This document shows, piece after piece, positions 9,564 to 18,310 of a stretch of 64,000 bases of DNA (position 1 is its first letter; each line of letters starts with the position of its first letter). The DNA comes from Enterococcus timonensis (GTDB lineage: Bacteria > Bacillota > Bacilli > Lactobacillales > Enterococcaceae), in the NCBI RefSeq assembly GCF_900104595.1, contig NZ_FNVY01000003.1:434001-498000 (forward strand), written 5' to 3'. The notes under the pieces were generated by a model. That model saw only the letters and a program-made list of their open reading frames with translations. It made no database searches and was not told the DNA's origin. Both the position numbers and the translations under genes were made by a program.

Positions 9564-9716
9564 ATGGACAAACTAAAAGAACGGTTAGACATGTTTAGTG
9601 GCGCCGTCATTGCCTTTGCCGTTGAAGGCCCAATCGCCCAACCAATTGCCCGCTTTGTTTTATTGAAGTTGCACCAGGTACACGATGCCGATACTGAGGA
9701 TTTAGTCGACGAATAA
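9564..9716 (+). CDS. Small 50-residue protein, function unknown
   Basis: Short reading frame with ATG at 9564 preceded by AAAAGGAG at 9545-9552. An ATG at 9559 in another frame stops after five codons. The product has an amphipathic or weakly hydrophobic centre (GAVIAFAVEGPIAQPIARF) and an acidic tail ending DTEDLVDE. I do not recognise the family. The good ribosome binding site and protein-like composition argue for a real gene. Confidence 0.5.
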   Translation: MDKLKERLDMFSGAVIAFAVEGPIAQPIARFVLLKLHQVHDADTEDLVDE

Positions 9717-9963
9717 TTGTTTCAAGTACTCTACTTAGTGATAGGTGTGATAGGTATTTTTTTTCACAGAAAAATCTTAAATTGGAAAGGATTATGCGTA
9801 TATTTTAAATAAGGTCGACAAAATTCGGAGATACTGATATCCTCGAAACATAGGATAATTTGGTTGAAACAGGAATTGAATTTTAGCATCGATCAAAGGA
9901 ATAAAAGAGTTCAGACGTTTCATCACAAGGAGGGTAAATGAGGTTAGAAGGGGGGAATATTCG
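9717..9963. other. Intergenic stretch before the RhuM remnant
   Basis: About 250 bp without an open frame or recognisable site except an AAGGGGGGAAT ribosome binding site just before the GTG at 9964. Confidence 0.4.
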
Positions 9964-10563
9964 GTGAATGAAATACAATTTTTAATGTACGAGGATAATG
10001 AAAAAGTTGAAGTTTTGGTTCAAGATGAAACTATTTGGGCGACGCAAAAGACAATTTCTGAGTTGTTTGGTGTAGACAGAACGTCTATCACACGCCATCT
10101 GAAAAATATTTTTGAGACCGGTGAACTAAATGAAAAAGTGGTGTGTGCAGAAATTGCACATACCACTCAACATGGTGCCATAGCAGGAAAAACGCAAACT
10201 CAAAAAGTAAAATACTACAATCTCGATGCCATTATTTCGATTGGCTATCGGGTCAACTCGCAAAAAGCGACCAAGTTTCGTATTTGGGCAACGGACATTT
10301 TAAAAGATTATATCCAAAAAGGGTTCAAGATTGATGTTGAACGGATGAAGCAAGGTAAAAATGTTTTTGGCAAAGATTATTTTCGAGAATTATTGGAAAC
10401 TGTTCGGTCGATTCGCGCCAGCGAAAGACGAATTTGGCAACAGATTACCGATGTATTTGCTGAAATATCTTTTGACTATGATAAGAATTCTGACATTACA
10501 AAAAGTCCCACAATTAGTTTGAAAACTAGCTGCGGGACTTTTTTAGTTATTTCTCTTCGTTAA
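9964..10563 (+). pseudogene. RhuM-family (virulence RhuM/YbgA-type) protein, C-terminally truncated
   Basis: The first ~178 residues match the RhuM family well: QFLMYEDNEKVEVLVQDETI, the winged-helix-like WATQKTISELFGVDRTSITRHL, YRVNSQKATKFRIWAT, and IRASERRIWQQITDVFAE. Full-length members run ~330 residues. Here homology ends near SFDYDKNSDIT (about 10500), and the rest of the frame is simply the terminator shared with the opposite-strand gene. So roughly the C-terminal 45% is missing. RhuM genes are commonly accessory and move between strains, and this one looks like a leftover of such an insertion. Its GTG start has a strong ribosome binding site. Confidence 0.75.
10501..10543. terminator. 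Bidirectional terminator
   Basis: Stem AAGTCCC / GGGACTT with inner AGTTT / AAACT pairing, A-run on one side and T-run on the other. It ends the minus-strand gene 10547-11131 and also lies inside the 3' end of the truncated RhuM frame. Confidence 0.8.
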
Positions 10564-11131
10564 TCCAAGTTTCAGCTTGAGCATATAAATTCTTTTCATC
10601 AGCCGGTCGATCAGTACCAAGCAAATCTTGGCTGATTTTTCCGTCAGCATTGAGTCGTACATAAGCTAAATAGCGATAGCTGCGGCGCAAACCCGCCACA
10701 TCTTTAGGATTAATTTTCAAATCTTCACCAGGAATGGCGGCCGATAATTGATCACTTTCATCAATGGAAGTTAAATTGACGATTTTCCAGTGATTTTCTC
10801 TTTTTTCCACCAAATAAATTAAGCGCATATAAGATTTAAGAACGGCCTCCACGCCATTAACTAGCTGCCAACGACTGGTGGTGGAAGCTAGCTCAACGTA
10901 AGCCCGGTTACCATGTTGGTGAATAACCGGCGTACCAAAGCGACCAACAATTGGCAAGCTATGATCCACTTCTACCGGCTCTTTTCCAAGAAATGTATTC
11001 ACCGGCCCATTCTGCCAACTTGTTCTAACGGTGGCATCGGAAAAATAACAATCGGCAATTTCGGGAACGTGCCGACCGCGGAACATCCGCTCTTTTAGTA
11101 CTAATTGACTAATCGTTTCAAAATCATTCAT
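10547..11131 (-). CDS. NTF2-like (SnoaL-fold) protein
   Basis: Protein of 194 residues with an NTF2/SnoaL-like alpha+beta cone fold in its first ~135 residues (ISQLVLKERMFRGRHV, FSDATVRTSW, NRAYVELASTTSRWQ, YLVEKRENHWKIVNLTSIDESD). These proteins can be small hydrolases, isomerases or ring-dioxygenase subunits; no catalytic identity can be assigned. A GTG at 11143 lies inside the ribosome binding site (AAAGGTG), so the ATG at 11131 is the better start. It follows the DUF2316 gene by ~52 bp on the same strand, probably as one operon. Confidence 0.7.
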   Translation of the reverse strand: MNDFETISQLVLKERMFRGRHVPEIADCYFSDATVRTSWQNGPVNTFLGKEPVEVDHSLPIVGRFGTPVIHQHGNRAYVELASTTSRWQLVNGVEAVLKSYMRLIYLVEKRENHWKIVNLTSIDESDQLSAAIPGEDLKINPKDVAGLRRSYRYLAYVRLNADGKISQDLLGTDRPADEKNLYAQAETWINEEK

Positions 11132-11183
11132 CTTTTTATTCACCTTTTTTTATGAAAATAAATTTAGAGGCGAAATTGTTGAC

Positions 11184-11495
11184 CTAGTTATCGCCTGCAG
11201 AGATTTGTTGTTGATCAATTAAGTTGGAATTTAAAAACCAATATTGATGATAATCGCCGACAAGGGCGGTAAATTCAACTGATTCTTCACCATTTTCTTC
11301 TACTTTTTCAATTAAATAATTCCGCAAAATCCAAGGGTCATTCAGTGAGTTTTGCGTTAATGAAAATAAATGATCGAGCTTCGTTAAGCTAATATTTAAA
11401 TCATCGGCCACTTGTTCTTTGGTAAGACCACTGCGGAAAAAATTTTCATGTAACTCATCGATGGTGTTTTTAACTTGCTGGGAATTTAACGACAT
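11184..11495 (-). CDS. DUF2316 family protein
   Basis: A 103-residue protein with the DUF2316 layout: MSLNSQQVKNTIDELHENF, an HTH-like segment SGLTKEQVADDLNISLTKLDHLF, then NDPWILRNYLIEKV and FTALVGDYHQYWFL. Members are short, common in lactic acid bacteria and of unknown function; the HTH-like first half suggests a regulator. A ribosome binding site AAGGAGG precedes the ATG. A TATAAT (reverse strand, plus 11553-11558) upstream is a plausible -10 element. Confidence 0.85.
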   Translation of the reverse strand: MSLNSQQVKNTIDELHENFFRSGLTKEQVADDLNISLTKLDHLFSLTQNSLNDPWILRNYLIEKVEENGEESVEFTALVGDYHQYWFLNSNLIDQQQISAGDN

Positions 11496-11827
11496 TTTGT
11501 AGCCTCCTTAAAAATAATTACTGATTTTATTGCTTGAATCACTAACCACTTTATTATAGGAGGTAATAATTCTAAATGAAAGGAAGATGCGCAACAGAGT
11601 TTACTAGAGTGTGATTTTAAATTTCGGCAAATCAATTTCAAAAGGCGAGGCGCTGAAGTTGTAGTCATATTGATACTACAAGTTTGAAAATTTCAACTAG
11701 ACAGGTAAAAAATGAAGTGCTAGCATGGCTATTGTAGCTTTAATCCAATCATGAACTTCAAGCTGAGTAACTTGGAGCCAAGAGTGAATCAAGCAAAATG
11801 CAATATTTAATTGAAGGGGATAGTTCG
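11496..11827. other. Intergenic stretch between divergent genes
   Basis: About 330 bp between the DUF2316 gene (minus) and the DUF6287 gene (plus). It holds a reverse-strand TATAAT at 11553-11558 for the minus-strand unit. No promoter for the plus-strand gene stands out, and no gene is seen. Confidence 0.4.
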
Positions 11828-13297
11828 ATGAAAAAGAGGAAAAAATTAGTTTTAGGGTTGGTATTAGCTTTGTTAGTACTAGGTTTTGGAGGATTTTTTT
11901 ATTATAAAAATCAAGCAGCAGAAACTGAGATGATGGTTACTGAAATCAAAAAAATTGAGCAGCAACAAAATGATTTTACTGAAGAAAAAGATGATACAAA
12001 AAAACTCGCCTACACCAAAAAACTAATAGCAGATGCTGAAAGTTATCAAAAAAAACATGCACGACAAAAGAAAGCCATTCAAAAATTTAAGGAAACAATT
12101 AAAGAAGAACAAGCTTATTTCAAAGAACAGCACCAAAAAATCCTGGCTGAAAATGAAGTGGCAGATTTACAAACAGTAGAACAGTCAGAGCTTGAAGAAA
12201 AAGTGAAATCTTTAGAAGGACTTCAGGAAACAATCAAAGAAACGCAAGAAGTCGTCTATACAAAAAAAGAAGCAGAAGAAATCATCGGAGAAATTGTCGA
12301 CCGCTTGGATGATTATAATGAACGAGCCGAAGAAATTGCCGCAGAAACTATGAATTTCTCTCAGATTGAACAAGGTGACTACTCTAGTCTGATGGGCGAA
12401 TGGGAAGAAGTGGCGATGGCCGTTAATATGTATCGAGGAGATGGAATTACTTGGCAAGATACTTTCGATGATCAAATCACGATTACCAAAAGTGAAATCT
12501 CTGTTAGTGGGATGACTTTACGTGGAAATATTTTGCTGGATCCTGAAGAAAAAGCAGTCATATATCGTGAAGAGGATGATTATTTACGAGCAGATACTGA
12601 GGAGGGCGCCATTATTTGGAATATTGGTTTTTATCCAAAAGGGGCTGTTTATGGCGCCTCAATTCCTAATCAGTCAATCGCAATTGACCAAAACAAGGAA
12701 CGGATTTCCCTTAGAACGAGTAACATGGGTTTAACAATGGTGTTTCAACGGGTTAGTCCAAAAAGTGCGGCCAGCGCAACTTCGAATTCGACAAGTTCAG
12801 ATTCAACAACTTCAGAAGCAGCAACTGCGGAATCTGATGCAAACAAAGCATCAAAAATGGATTTGGCTGCCATTAGCACAGGAAATTATGAAAGTATCAT
12901 AGGTAGTTGGCAAAATGGTTTGGGCGAAACAATTACTGCAGATAAAGATGTTCTAAATTTTTCTAATATCAATAGTTTTGGCGCGGCAGGCACAGTCAGC
13001 GGGTTAACGATAGATGTTCCAGATTTTAATGATGAAAATGGTCAGCCCCAACTTGAAGAATGGGCCGGCACAGAAAGAAAAGAATACGATCCGCAGCTAG
13101 AAATCAAAGAAAATCAAGAAATCCTTGAGTTAACTGGCTCATTCATTGACTCAGGTTATCACCTATTTTTCTTGCCTGAAGGAACGAGGGGAGAATTAAC
13201 AGTTGGCGATCTTAATCAAGATAAAATAGTTTCTCTTTCCACGCAAAGTAGCATTGATTCTATTCCAGAAGAGCAAGTGTATTACAAAGTTAAATAA
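11828..13297 (+). CDS. Membrane-anchored protein with two DUF6287-like domains
   Basis: Protein of 489 residues. An N-terminal membrane helix (about residues 6-26) is followed by a long charged coiled-coil region (about 35-180, K/E/Q-rich), a first DUF6287-like domain beginning MNFSQIEQGDYSSLMGEWE, a Ser/Thr/Ala-rich linker (about 310-345), and a second copy beginning MDLAAISTGNYESIIGSWQ. The ATG at 11828 sits behind GAAGGGGAT; the in-frame ATG at 11798 would put ten extra residues before the membrane helix. Likely displayed on the outer face of the membrane. Function unknown. Confidence 0.75.
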   Translation: MKKRKKLVLGLVLALLVLGFGGFFYYKNQAAETEMMVTEIKKIEQQQNDFTEEKDDTKKLAYTKKLIADAESYQKKHARQKKAIQKFKETIKEEQAYFKEQHQKILAENEVADLQTVEQSELEEKVKSLEGLQETIKETQEVVYTKKEAEEIIGEIVDRLDDYNERAEEIAAETMNFSQIEQGDYSSLMGEWEEVAMAVNMYRGDGITWQDTFDDQITITKSEISVSGMTLRGNILLDPEEKAVIYREEDDYLRADTEEGAIIWNIGFYPKGAVYGASIPNQSIAIDQNKERISLRTSNMGLTMVFQRVSPKSAASATSNSTSSDSTTSEAATAESDANKASKMDLAAISTGNYESIIGSWQNGLGETITADKDVLNFSNINSFGAAGTVSGLTIDVPDFNDENGQPQLEEWAGTERKEYDPQLEIKENQEILELTGSFIDSGYHLFFLPEGTRGELTVGDLNQDKIVSLSTQSSIDSIPEEQVYYKVK

Positions 13298-13343
13298 AAC
13301 TAAGAATTTTAGAAAACGTACATTTAATCCTCTTATAAAACAC

Positions 13344-13376
13344 AAAAAAATCCAGCCTACACAGGCTGGATTTTCA
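13344..13376. terminator. Bidirectional terminator
   Basis: Perfect stem AATCCAGCCT / AGGCTGGATT with A- and T-runs, between the convergent DUF6287 gene and yidC. Confidence 0.9.
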
Positions 13377-13394
13377 TTTTCTAATTCATTTCAT

Positions 13395-14351
13395 TTATTT
13401 ATGTTGTTGCTTGCCGCTGTTACGACCTTGGTTTTGTCCGCCTTCGATTTGACGATTGCGATTTTTTTTCTGGGTGTTACTACCACTCTTGCCATCATCT
13501 TCAGGAGTTACGTCTTTGCGCACTACTGGTTTAATAACGGTTTTTGGTGGGTTTTGTTTCAGTTCTTCGCTGATTTTTGCTTTGATCTTTGGTTTCATAA
13601 TGACATTACTGATGTAAGTTTGCAGCATGGAGAAAATCCCGCCGACAATCCAGTACAGCGTCACACCCGCAGGCGACGAGAACGAGAAGAAGAGAATCAT
13701 TAACGGATTCATCAACATCATGGTCCGCATTGTTTTTCTTTGTGAGTCGGGCACGCCAATCATGCTCACTAAGCTCACGCCGAGATACGATAAACCAGCT
13801 AAAGCAACGAAAATCAAATTCCGTTCCCCTAAATTCACGCCGAAAAATACGGAAGTTGAGATACCCTCTGTATATTGGGCGGCATAAAATAACGCTGAGA
13901 AAATCGGCATTTGGATGAGTAATGGCAAACAGCCGATACCGCCAGTCATGGAGACGCCGTTTTCTTTGTATAAAGAAGACATTTCCATTTGTGCTTTGCG
14001 TTGTTCCTCAGTAGTCGTGGCCGCTTTTAAATTGGCTTGCGCTTGATCCATCTGTGGTTTCAAAGCAGCCATTTTTTCTTGTTGGATAATGCTGGAACGA
14101 CTTTGATGCAGACCTAGCGGCAAAATAATCAGGCGCACAATCATCGTAATCAGAATAATCGCCAGACCATAATTGCCACCCATTAGATCAGCAAAATAAT
14201 CCATCGCAAAACTCATCGGGCGCACGAGATACAAATACACCCAACCTTCACCAGTCGGCGTACCATCTTTGGCACGTTGCACACAACCGCTTAAAAATAA
14301 CACTGCTCCAAATAGGCCGGAAGTTAGTAGCCACTTATTTAATTTTTTCAT
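13395..14351 (-). CDS. yidC: Membrane protein insertase YidC/Oxa1 family (YidC2-like)
   Basis: Inserts proteins into the cytoplasmic membrane with or without SecYEG. It is 318 residues long with a lipoprotein signal (LSGC, Cys23) and the five-helix Oxa1 core from about 45 to 250 (MVRLIILPLGLHQSRSS, GGIGCLPLLIQMPIFSALFYA, FSSPAGVTLYWIVGG). It ends in a ~65-residue K/R/Q-rich tail of the kind that contacts ribosomes in YidC2/OxaA2 of Gram-positives. Acylphosphatase lies upstream on the same strand but is separated by its own terminator. Confidence 0.93.
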   Translation of the reverse strand: MKKLNKWLLTSGLFGAVLFLSGCVQRAKDGTPTGEGWVYLYLVRPMSFAMDYFADLMGGNYGLAIILITMIVRLIILPLGLHQSRSSIIQQEKMAALKPQMDQAQANLKAATTTEEQRKAQMEMSSLYKENGVSMTGGIGCLPLLIQMPIFSALFYAAQYTEGISTSVFFGVNLGERNLIFVALAGLSYLGVSLVSMIGVPDSQRKTMRTMMLMNPLMILFFSFSSPAGVTLYWIVGGIFSMLQTYISNVIMKPKIKAKISEELKQNPPKTVIKPVVRKDVTPEDDGKSGSNTQKKNRNRQIEGGQNQGRNSGKQQHK

Positions 14352-14474
14352 GAATTCTCCTTTAAATGTTAATCAACAAAGAATATGATAACAAGGAATG
14401 AGAGAGATTTCAATCAAACTTGGAGATTTCAGAAAATTTTAAGAAAAATTTGTGAGAACTGGTGCTAAAATTAC

Positions 14475-14521
14475 AAAAAATAGGACTTTTTCCGCAATAA
14501 TGGGAAAAGTCCTATTTTTTT
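14475..14521 (-). terminator. Terminator after acyP
   Basis: Long stem TAGGACTTTT / AAAAGTCCTA, flanked by A- and T-runs, lying between the acyP stop and the yidC start. Confidence 0.85.
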
Positions 14522-14574
14522 GAACGCTAATAAAAAGAAAAGTTTCATTTTAACCTAGCAAAAAAATTTTACTT

Positions 14575-14850
14575 TTACCCAGTCACTTTAAATTTCTGAT
14601 AATCCGGCAAAGTTTGATCTTCAACGACTTCAATTTCACTGACACGCCCACTGGGACTAGGCGAAGTTTTGATAGCTTTAATGAAAAGCTCCATTTGCTC
14701 CGGCGCACCAACAGCTTCAATATAAACCTCACCATTATCCAAATTTTTAACAATGCCAGAAATTTTCAATTTATCCGCCACCATCTTGGTCATATAACGA
14801 AACCCCACACCTTGCACCCGGCCGTGGACGGTCATCTTCACTTTTTTCAT
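14575..14850 (-). CDS. acyP: Acylphosphatase
   Basis: Small enzyme (91 residues) that hydrolyses acyl phosphates. The family signature is intact: VHGRVQGVGFRYMT with the phosphate-binding loop and catalytic Arg, and GIVKNLDNGEVYIEAVG with the catalytic Asn. An ATG two codons earlier (14856) is also possible; the one at 14850 is better spaced from AAAGGGG. Gene order acyP-yidC is common in Lactobacillales. Confidence 0.93.
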   Translation of the reverse strand: MKKVKMTVHGRVQGVGFRYMTKMVADKLKISGIVKNLDNGEVYIEAVGAPEQMELFIKAIKTSPSPSGRVSEIEVVEDQTLPDYQKFKVTG

Positions 14851-14930
14851 ATTCATCGCCCCTTTGTGTTTACCCTTTACTACAAGTCTAGCGAGAAATT
14901 TTTATTTGGGCAAGGAAAATGCTATCTTAG

Positions 14931-15160
14931 TTACATTTCCGGATTTAATCGAGCGATCTCTTGTGCTACAGATTTTTTATGGGCGAATTTTTCTTGTAAA
15001 GTAAACAAGTATTTGATGAAAGTTGCGGGTGTCTTGAACAATTTTTTGGCTTCTAACAAGGAGGCCACGGCGTTTTGAATTTCTGCGGGCGTTTTTGCTT
15101 GAGCGAAAGCAGACTCCAGTAAAGGTTGGTAAATCGCCAATAATCCGGGGGCATATTTCT
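14931..15160 (-). pseudogene. 3' remnant of an unidentified gene
   Basis: A minus-strand frame of about 75 codons ending KSVAQEIARLNPEM. It is protein-like (helical, Ala/Lys/Leu-rich) but has no start: homology-like sequence runs from the stop up to about 15160, where the reading continues into sequence belonging to the opposite-strand ABC gene and soon meets a stop (tca at 15174-15176). I read it as the last part of a gene whose beginning was deleted. I do not recognise the family. Confidence 0.55.
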
Positions 15161-16515
15161 TTAATAGTTTAAATCAAGCTTTGTTAGAAGTTTTTACTAA
15201 TGTGGCGCTTTTGGTGGGGATCTTAATTATGATGTTCCAACAAAGTGTGGCATTAACTTGGGCGACGATTGCTACAACGCCTATTGTCGTAATAAGTTGT
15301 GTGCTGGTCATTAATAAAGCTAAAAAATATGTTGATTTGCAACAAGATGAAGTCGGCAAATTAAACGGTTATATGGATGAAAAAATTTCCGGCCAAAAAA
15401 TTGTCATTAGTTATGGTCTGCAAGAAGAAACAGTGGCAGGATTTGTGGAACACAATAACGCCGTGCGCCAAGCGACTTACAAAGGGCAAGTCTATTCTGG
15501 TTTGCTGTTTCCTTTAGTGCAAGGAATGAGCGTGGTCAATACAGCGATTGTGATTTTCTTTGGCGGTTGGCTAGCGGTAAATGGCGATTTGGGACAAGGA
15601 GTGGCGTTAGGTTTAGTTGTTTCATTTGTTCAATATTCGCAACTGTATTATCAACCACTGGGACAAATTTCTTCCGGCTATTCGATGATCCAACTAGCCA
15701 TTACCGGCGCTCGCCGCTTAAATGAAATGTTTGACGAACCTGATGAAATCAAGCCAGCAGAAGGAAAAATGTTTTCCGGCATTGAAAACCATGTCGCCTT
15801 GGAACATGTTACGTTTGGCTACAAAGAAAATCAGCCAGTCTTAAAAGATGTTTCAATCGATGTTAAAAAAGGTCAAATGGTCGCTTTAGTTGGTCCGACG
15901 GGTTCTGGAAAAACTACCGTAATGAATTTATTGAATCGGTTTTATGATGTCCAAAGTGGTCGGGTGACTTTTGATGATGTAGACGTTCGGCAGCTGGATT
16001 TAGATGTTTTGCGTAGCCACGTGGGGATTGTCTTACAAGATTCCGTTCTATTTTCCGGAACGATTTTTGAAAACATTGCCTTTGGAGCGCCGGATGCTAC
16101 CGAAGAACAAGTTTATGAAGCGGCGATGCAAGCCCATATTCATGATTTTATTATCAAATTAGAAAAAGGCTATCAGACAGAAATTTCCGATGAAAATTCT
16201 ATTTTTTCAACGGGGCAAAAGCAATTAATTAGTATTGCTCGGACGCTGTTGACCAATCCTGATTTATTAATTTTAGACGAGGCGACTTCCAATGTGGATA
16301 CTGTTACTGAAGCTAAAATTCAAAAAGCAATGGAGACGGCCATTATGGGGCGGACCAGCTTTGTAATTGCTCACCGCCTAAAAACAATTTTGCGAGCAGA
16401 TCGGATTGTTGTGTTAAAAGACGGCCAAGTAATTGAAGAAGGAAATCACCACCAGTTACTTGAGTTAAACGGCTTTTACGCCGAACTTTACCATAATCAA
16501 TTTGTTTTTGAATAA
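15160..16515 (+). pseudogene. ABC-type multidrug exporter, N-terminal part deleted
   Basis: The frame encodes the later part of an ABC-B exporter. It enters at [13 protein letters not shown], which in full-length exporters lies near residue 150 of ~590, so the first two to three membrane helices are gone. What remains is good: TM helices, Walker [12 protein letters not shown]-loop, signature [14 protein letters not shown] (a known variant in this subfamily), Walker [13 protein letters not shown] and the H-loop AHRLK. No ATG or ribosome binding site exists at the 5' edge; the first in-frame TTG is at 15181. A non-functional remnant is most likely. Confidence 0.8.
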
Positions 16516-16537
16516 ACCAAGATCCAGTATTGGTAAT

Positions 16538-16573
16538 TAAAAAGCAGTTCCCAAGTGGGAGCTGCTTTTTTGA
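16538..16573 (+). terminator. Terminator after the ABC exporter remnant
   Basis: Stem AAAGCAGTTCCC / GGGAGCTGCTTT with a T-run. Confidence 0.85.
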
Positions 16574-16635
16574 ATTGGAGTCAGAATTATTTAAAAAAGT
16601 TAAGAAAAATTTTACTATTCAGTGACACAAAGTAG

Positions 16636-16670
16636 TTGACAAGTTTAGCTACTCGGTATTATTATATACC
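16636..16670 (+). promoter_or_regulatory. Promoter and candidate PadR operator
   Basis: TTGACA at 16636-16641 and TATTAT at 16660-16665 (18-bp spacer). The inverted repeat GGTAT-N6-ATACC (16655-16670) overlaps the -10 element and is flanked by TACT and AGTA. PadR proteins are often autoregulatory repressors binding such palindromes, so this is a likely self-control site. Confidence 0.6.
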
Positions 16671-16697
16671 AGTACTAAGTAATAAGAAGTAGGTGAA

Positions 16698-17033
16698 ATG
16701 ATGGATAAATTAACGGAAATGTTAAAAGGTGTCTTAGAGGGCTTGGTTCTAGAAATTATTTCCAAAAAAGAAACATATGGCTACGAGATTACTAAGACTT
16801 TAAATGAAATGGGCTTTGCCGATATTGTCGAAGGAACAGTCTACACGATTTTATTGCGCTTGGAAAAAAATCAGCTAGTGGAAATTGAAAAAAAACCATC
16901 TGAAAAAGGACCGATGCGCAAATTTTATCGTTTGAATCAGCAAGGACAAATAGAATTGCAACATTTTTGGGAGCGTTGGACGTTTTTAACCGAAAAAATG
17001 GCTAATGTGAAAAATCAATTGGAGGAAAAATAA
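16698..17033 (+). CDS. PadR-family transcriptional regulator
   Basis: A 111-residue winged-helix repressor of the short PadR group: LEGLVLEIISKKETYGYEI, VEGTVYTILLRLEKNQLV and a C-terminal dimerisation helix. It directly precedes DUF1048 and ABC efflux genes with no gap, an arrangement typical of drug-responsive efflux operons. ATG codons at 16698 and 16701 are both possible starts. Confidence 0.92.
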   Translation: MMDKLTEMLKGVLEGLVLEIISKKETYGYEITKTLNEMGFADIVEGTVYTILLRLEKNQLVEIEKKPSEKGPMRKFYRLNQQGQIELQHFWERWTFLTEKMANVKNQLEEK

Positions 17034-17393
17034 ATGAAATTTACAGAACTGATTTTTGGTGAAAATTGGCGCCAGGAAAAGAAAGAGTATAAATTATTTA
17101 AACAAAAAGTGGCAGCTCTACCGGAGGATTATCGGTTTGTTTTTAACGAAATTCAAAAATATTTGTGGAATTTTTCTGATGCCTCGGGGCGAAAAACTTT
17201 AAAAGTATTAAACGATCTTTACGAAATGTTTGCTCAAGGTGCCGCTGATCAGCAAGATGTTATTGAAATTACGGGACCAGACGTGGGGGAATTTGCGGAA
17301 AATATTGTGCGGGAAATTGCTGATAGTTGGATGGAAGATCGCAAGCAAAAACTCAATAAAAAGATTGCTAACTTTAAGGAGGAAAAACGATGA
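17034..17393 (+). CDS. DUF1048 family protein
   Basis: A 119-residue helical protein (KKEYKLFKQKVAALPEDYRFVFNEIQKYLW). DUF1048 proteins occur beside PadR regulators and are of unknown function. It starts one base after the PadR stop and overlaps the ATPase gene by 4 bp, so it is translationally coupled to both. Confidence 0.85.
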   Translation: MKFTELIFGENWRQEKKEYKLFKQKVAALPEDYRFVFNEIQKYLWNFSDASGRKTLKVLNDLYEMFAQGAADQQDVIEITGPDVGEFAENIVREIADSWMEDRKQKLNKKIANFKEEKR

Positions 17394-18310
17394 GCGCGAT
17401 GATTGAAGTGGCCCACTTAAAGAAAAGTTTTGGTGCAAAGGAAGTTTTGAAAGATCTTTCTTTTAGCTTACAAAAAGGCGAAATCTATGCATTATTAGGC
17501 AGCAACGGAGCTGGAAAAACCACAACGATCAAAATTTTGGCAACACTCGCTCATCAAAATAGTGGTTTTGCTGAAGTTGGCGGGTTTGATGTGGAAAAAA
17601 ATCCGCAAAAGGTGCAGGAAGTCATTTCTTTAACTGGCCAATTTGCAGCGGTGGATGAAATGTTGACGGGATTAGAAAATTTGGTGTTAATTGGCAAATT
17701 GCGCCATTTGAAAGAACCGCAAAAAATTGCAGTGACCTTGCTAGAAAAATTTGGCTTAACGGCAGCTGGAAATCAATTAGTTGCTACTTATTCTGGTGGA
17801 ATGAAGCGGCGGTTGGATTTAGCCATGAGTCTAGTGGGCAGCCCCAAAATTATTTTTTTAGACGAACCAACGACCGGCTTGGATCCGGAAAGTCGTCTGC
17901 AAGTTTGGGATTTTATTCGCGATTTAAAAAAAGCGCAAGTAACGATTTTGTTGACTACGCAATATATTGAAGAAGCTGAGCAGTTAGCCGATCGAGTAGG
18001 TATTTTAAAAAACGGAGCGTTGATTAAAGAAGGGACGCCGCAAGATTTAATGGCGGAAGTCGATCAAGGTGTCGATCTGAGTTTTTATAATATGGCCGAC
18101 TATCAGCAGGCCATAGCGATTTTGCAAGGGCGCACGCTGCAGTTTTTTCCAGAGATATTGCGCCTGCAAGTAATTACGACCGGGAGCGCTGAGGATTTTG
18201 CCCAAGTAGTGGTGGATTTGGAAAAAGCGGGCGTGACTTTTAGAAAATTTGGCAAAATGGAAAATAAATTAGAAGATGTCTTCTTAAAAATTATTCAGGA
18301 GGGAAAGTAA
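17390..18310 (+). CDS. ABC transporter ATP-binding protein, DrrA-like
   Basis: 306-residue ATPase of an ABC-2 type exporter. Walker A GSNGAGKTTT, signature YSGGMKRRLDLAMS, Walker B IIFLDEPTTGLDPE and the DrrA-type C-terminal extension (EKAGVTFRKFGKMENKLEDVF) are all present. It pairs with the permease that starts at the next base. With PadR and DUF1048 upstream, the operon probably exports a hydrophobic drug or toxic compound. Confidence 0.9.
   Translation: MSAMIEVAHLKKSFGAKEVLKDLSFSLQKGEIYALLGSNGAGKTTTIKILATLAHQNSGFAEVGGFDVEKNPQKVQEVISLTGQFAAVDEMLTGLENLVLIGKLRHLKEPQKIAVTLLEKFGLTAAGNQLVATYSGGMKRRLDLAMSLVGSPKIIFLDEPTTGLDPESRLQVWDFIRDLKKAQVTILLTTQYIEEAEQLADRVGILKNGALIKEGTPQDLMAEVDQGVDLSFYNMADYQQAIAILQGRTLQFFPEILRLQVITTGSAEDFAQVVVDLEKAGVTFRKFGKMENKLEDVFLKIIQEGK

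Noticed and set aside
11576-11614. Twelve-codon frame after AGGAGG
   Set aside because: The AGGAGG is the complement of sequence beside the minus-strand promoter, and the frame has no sign of conservation.
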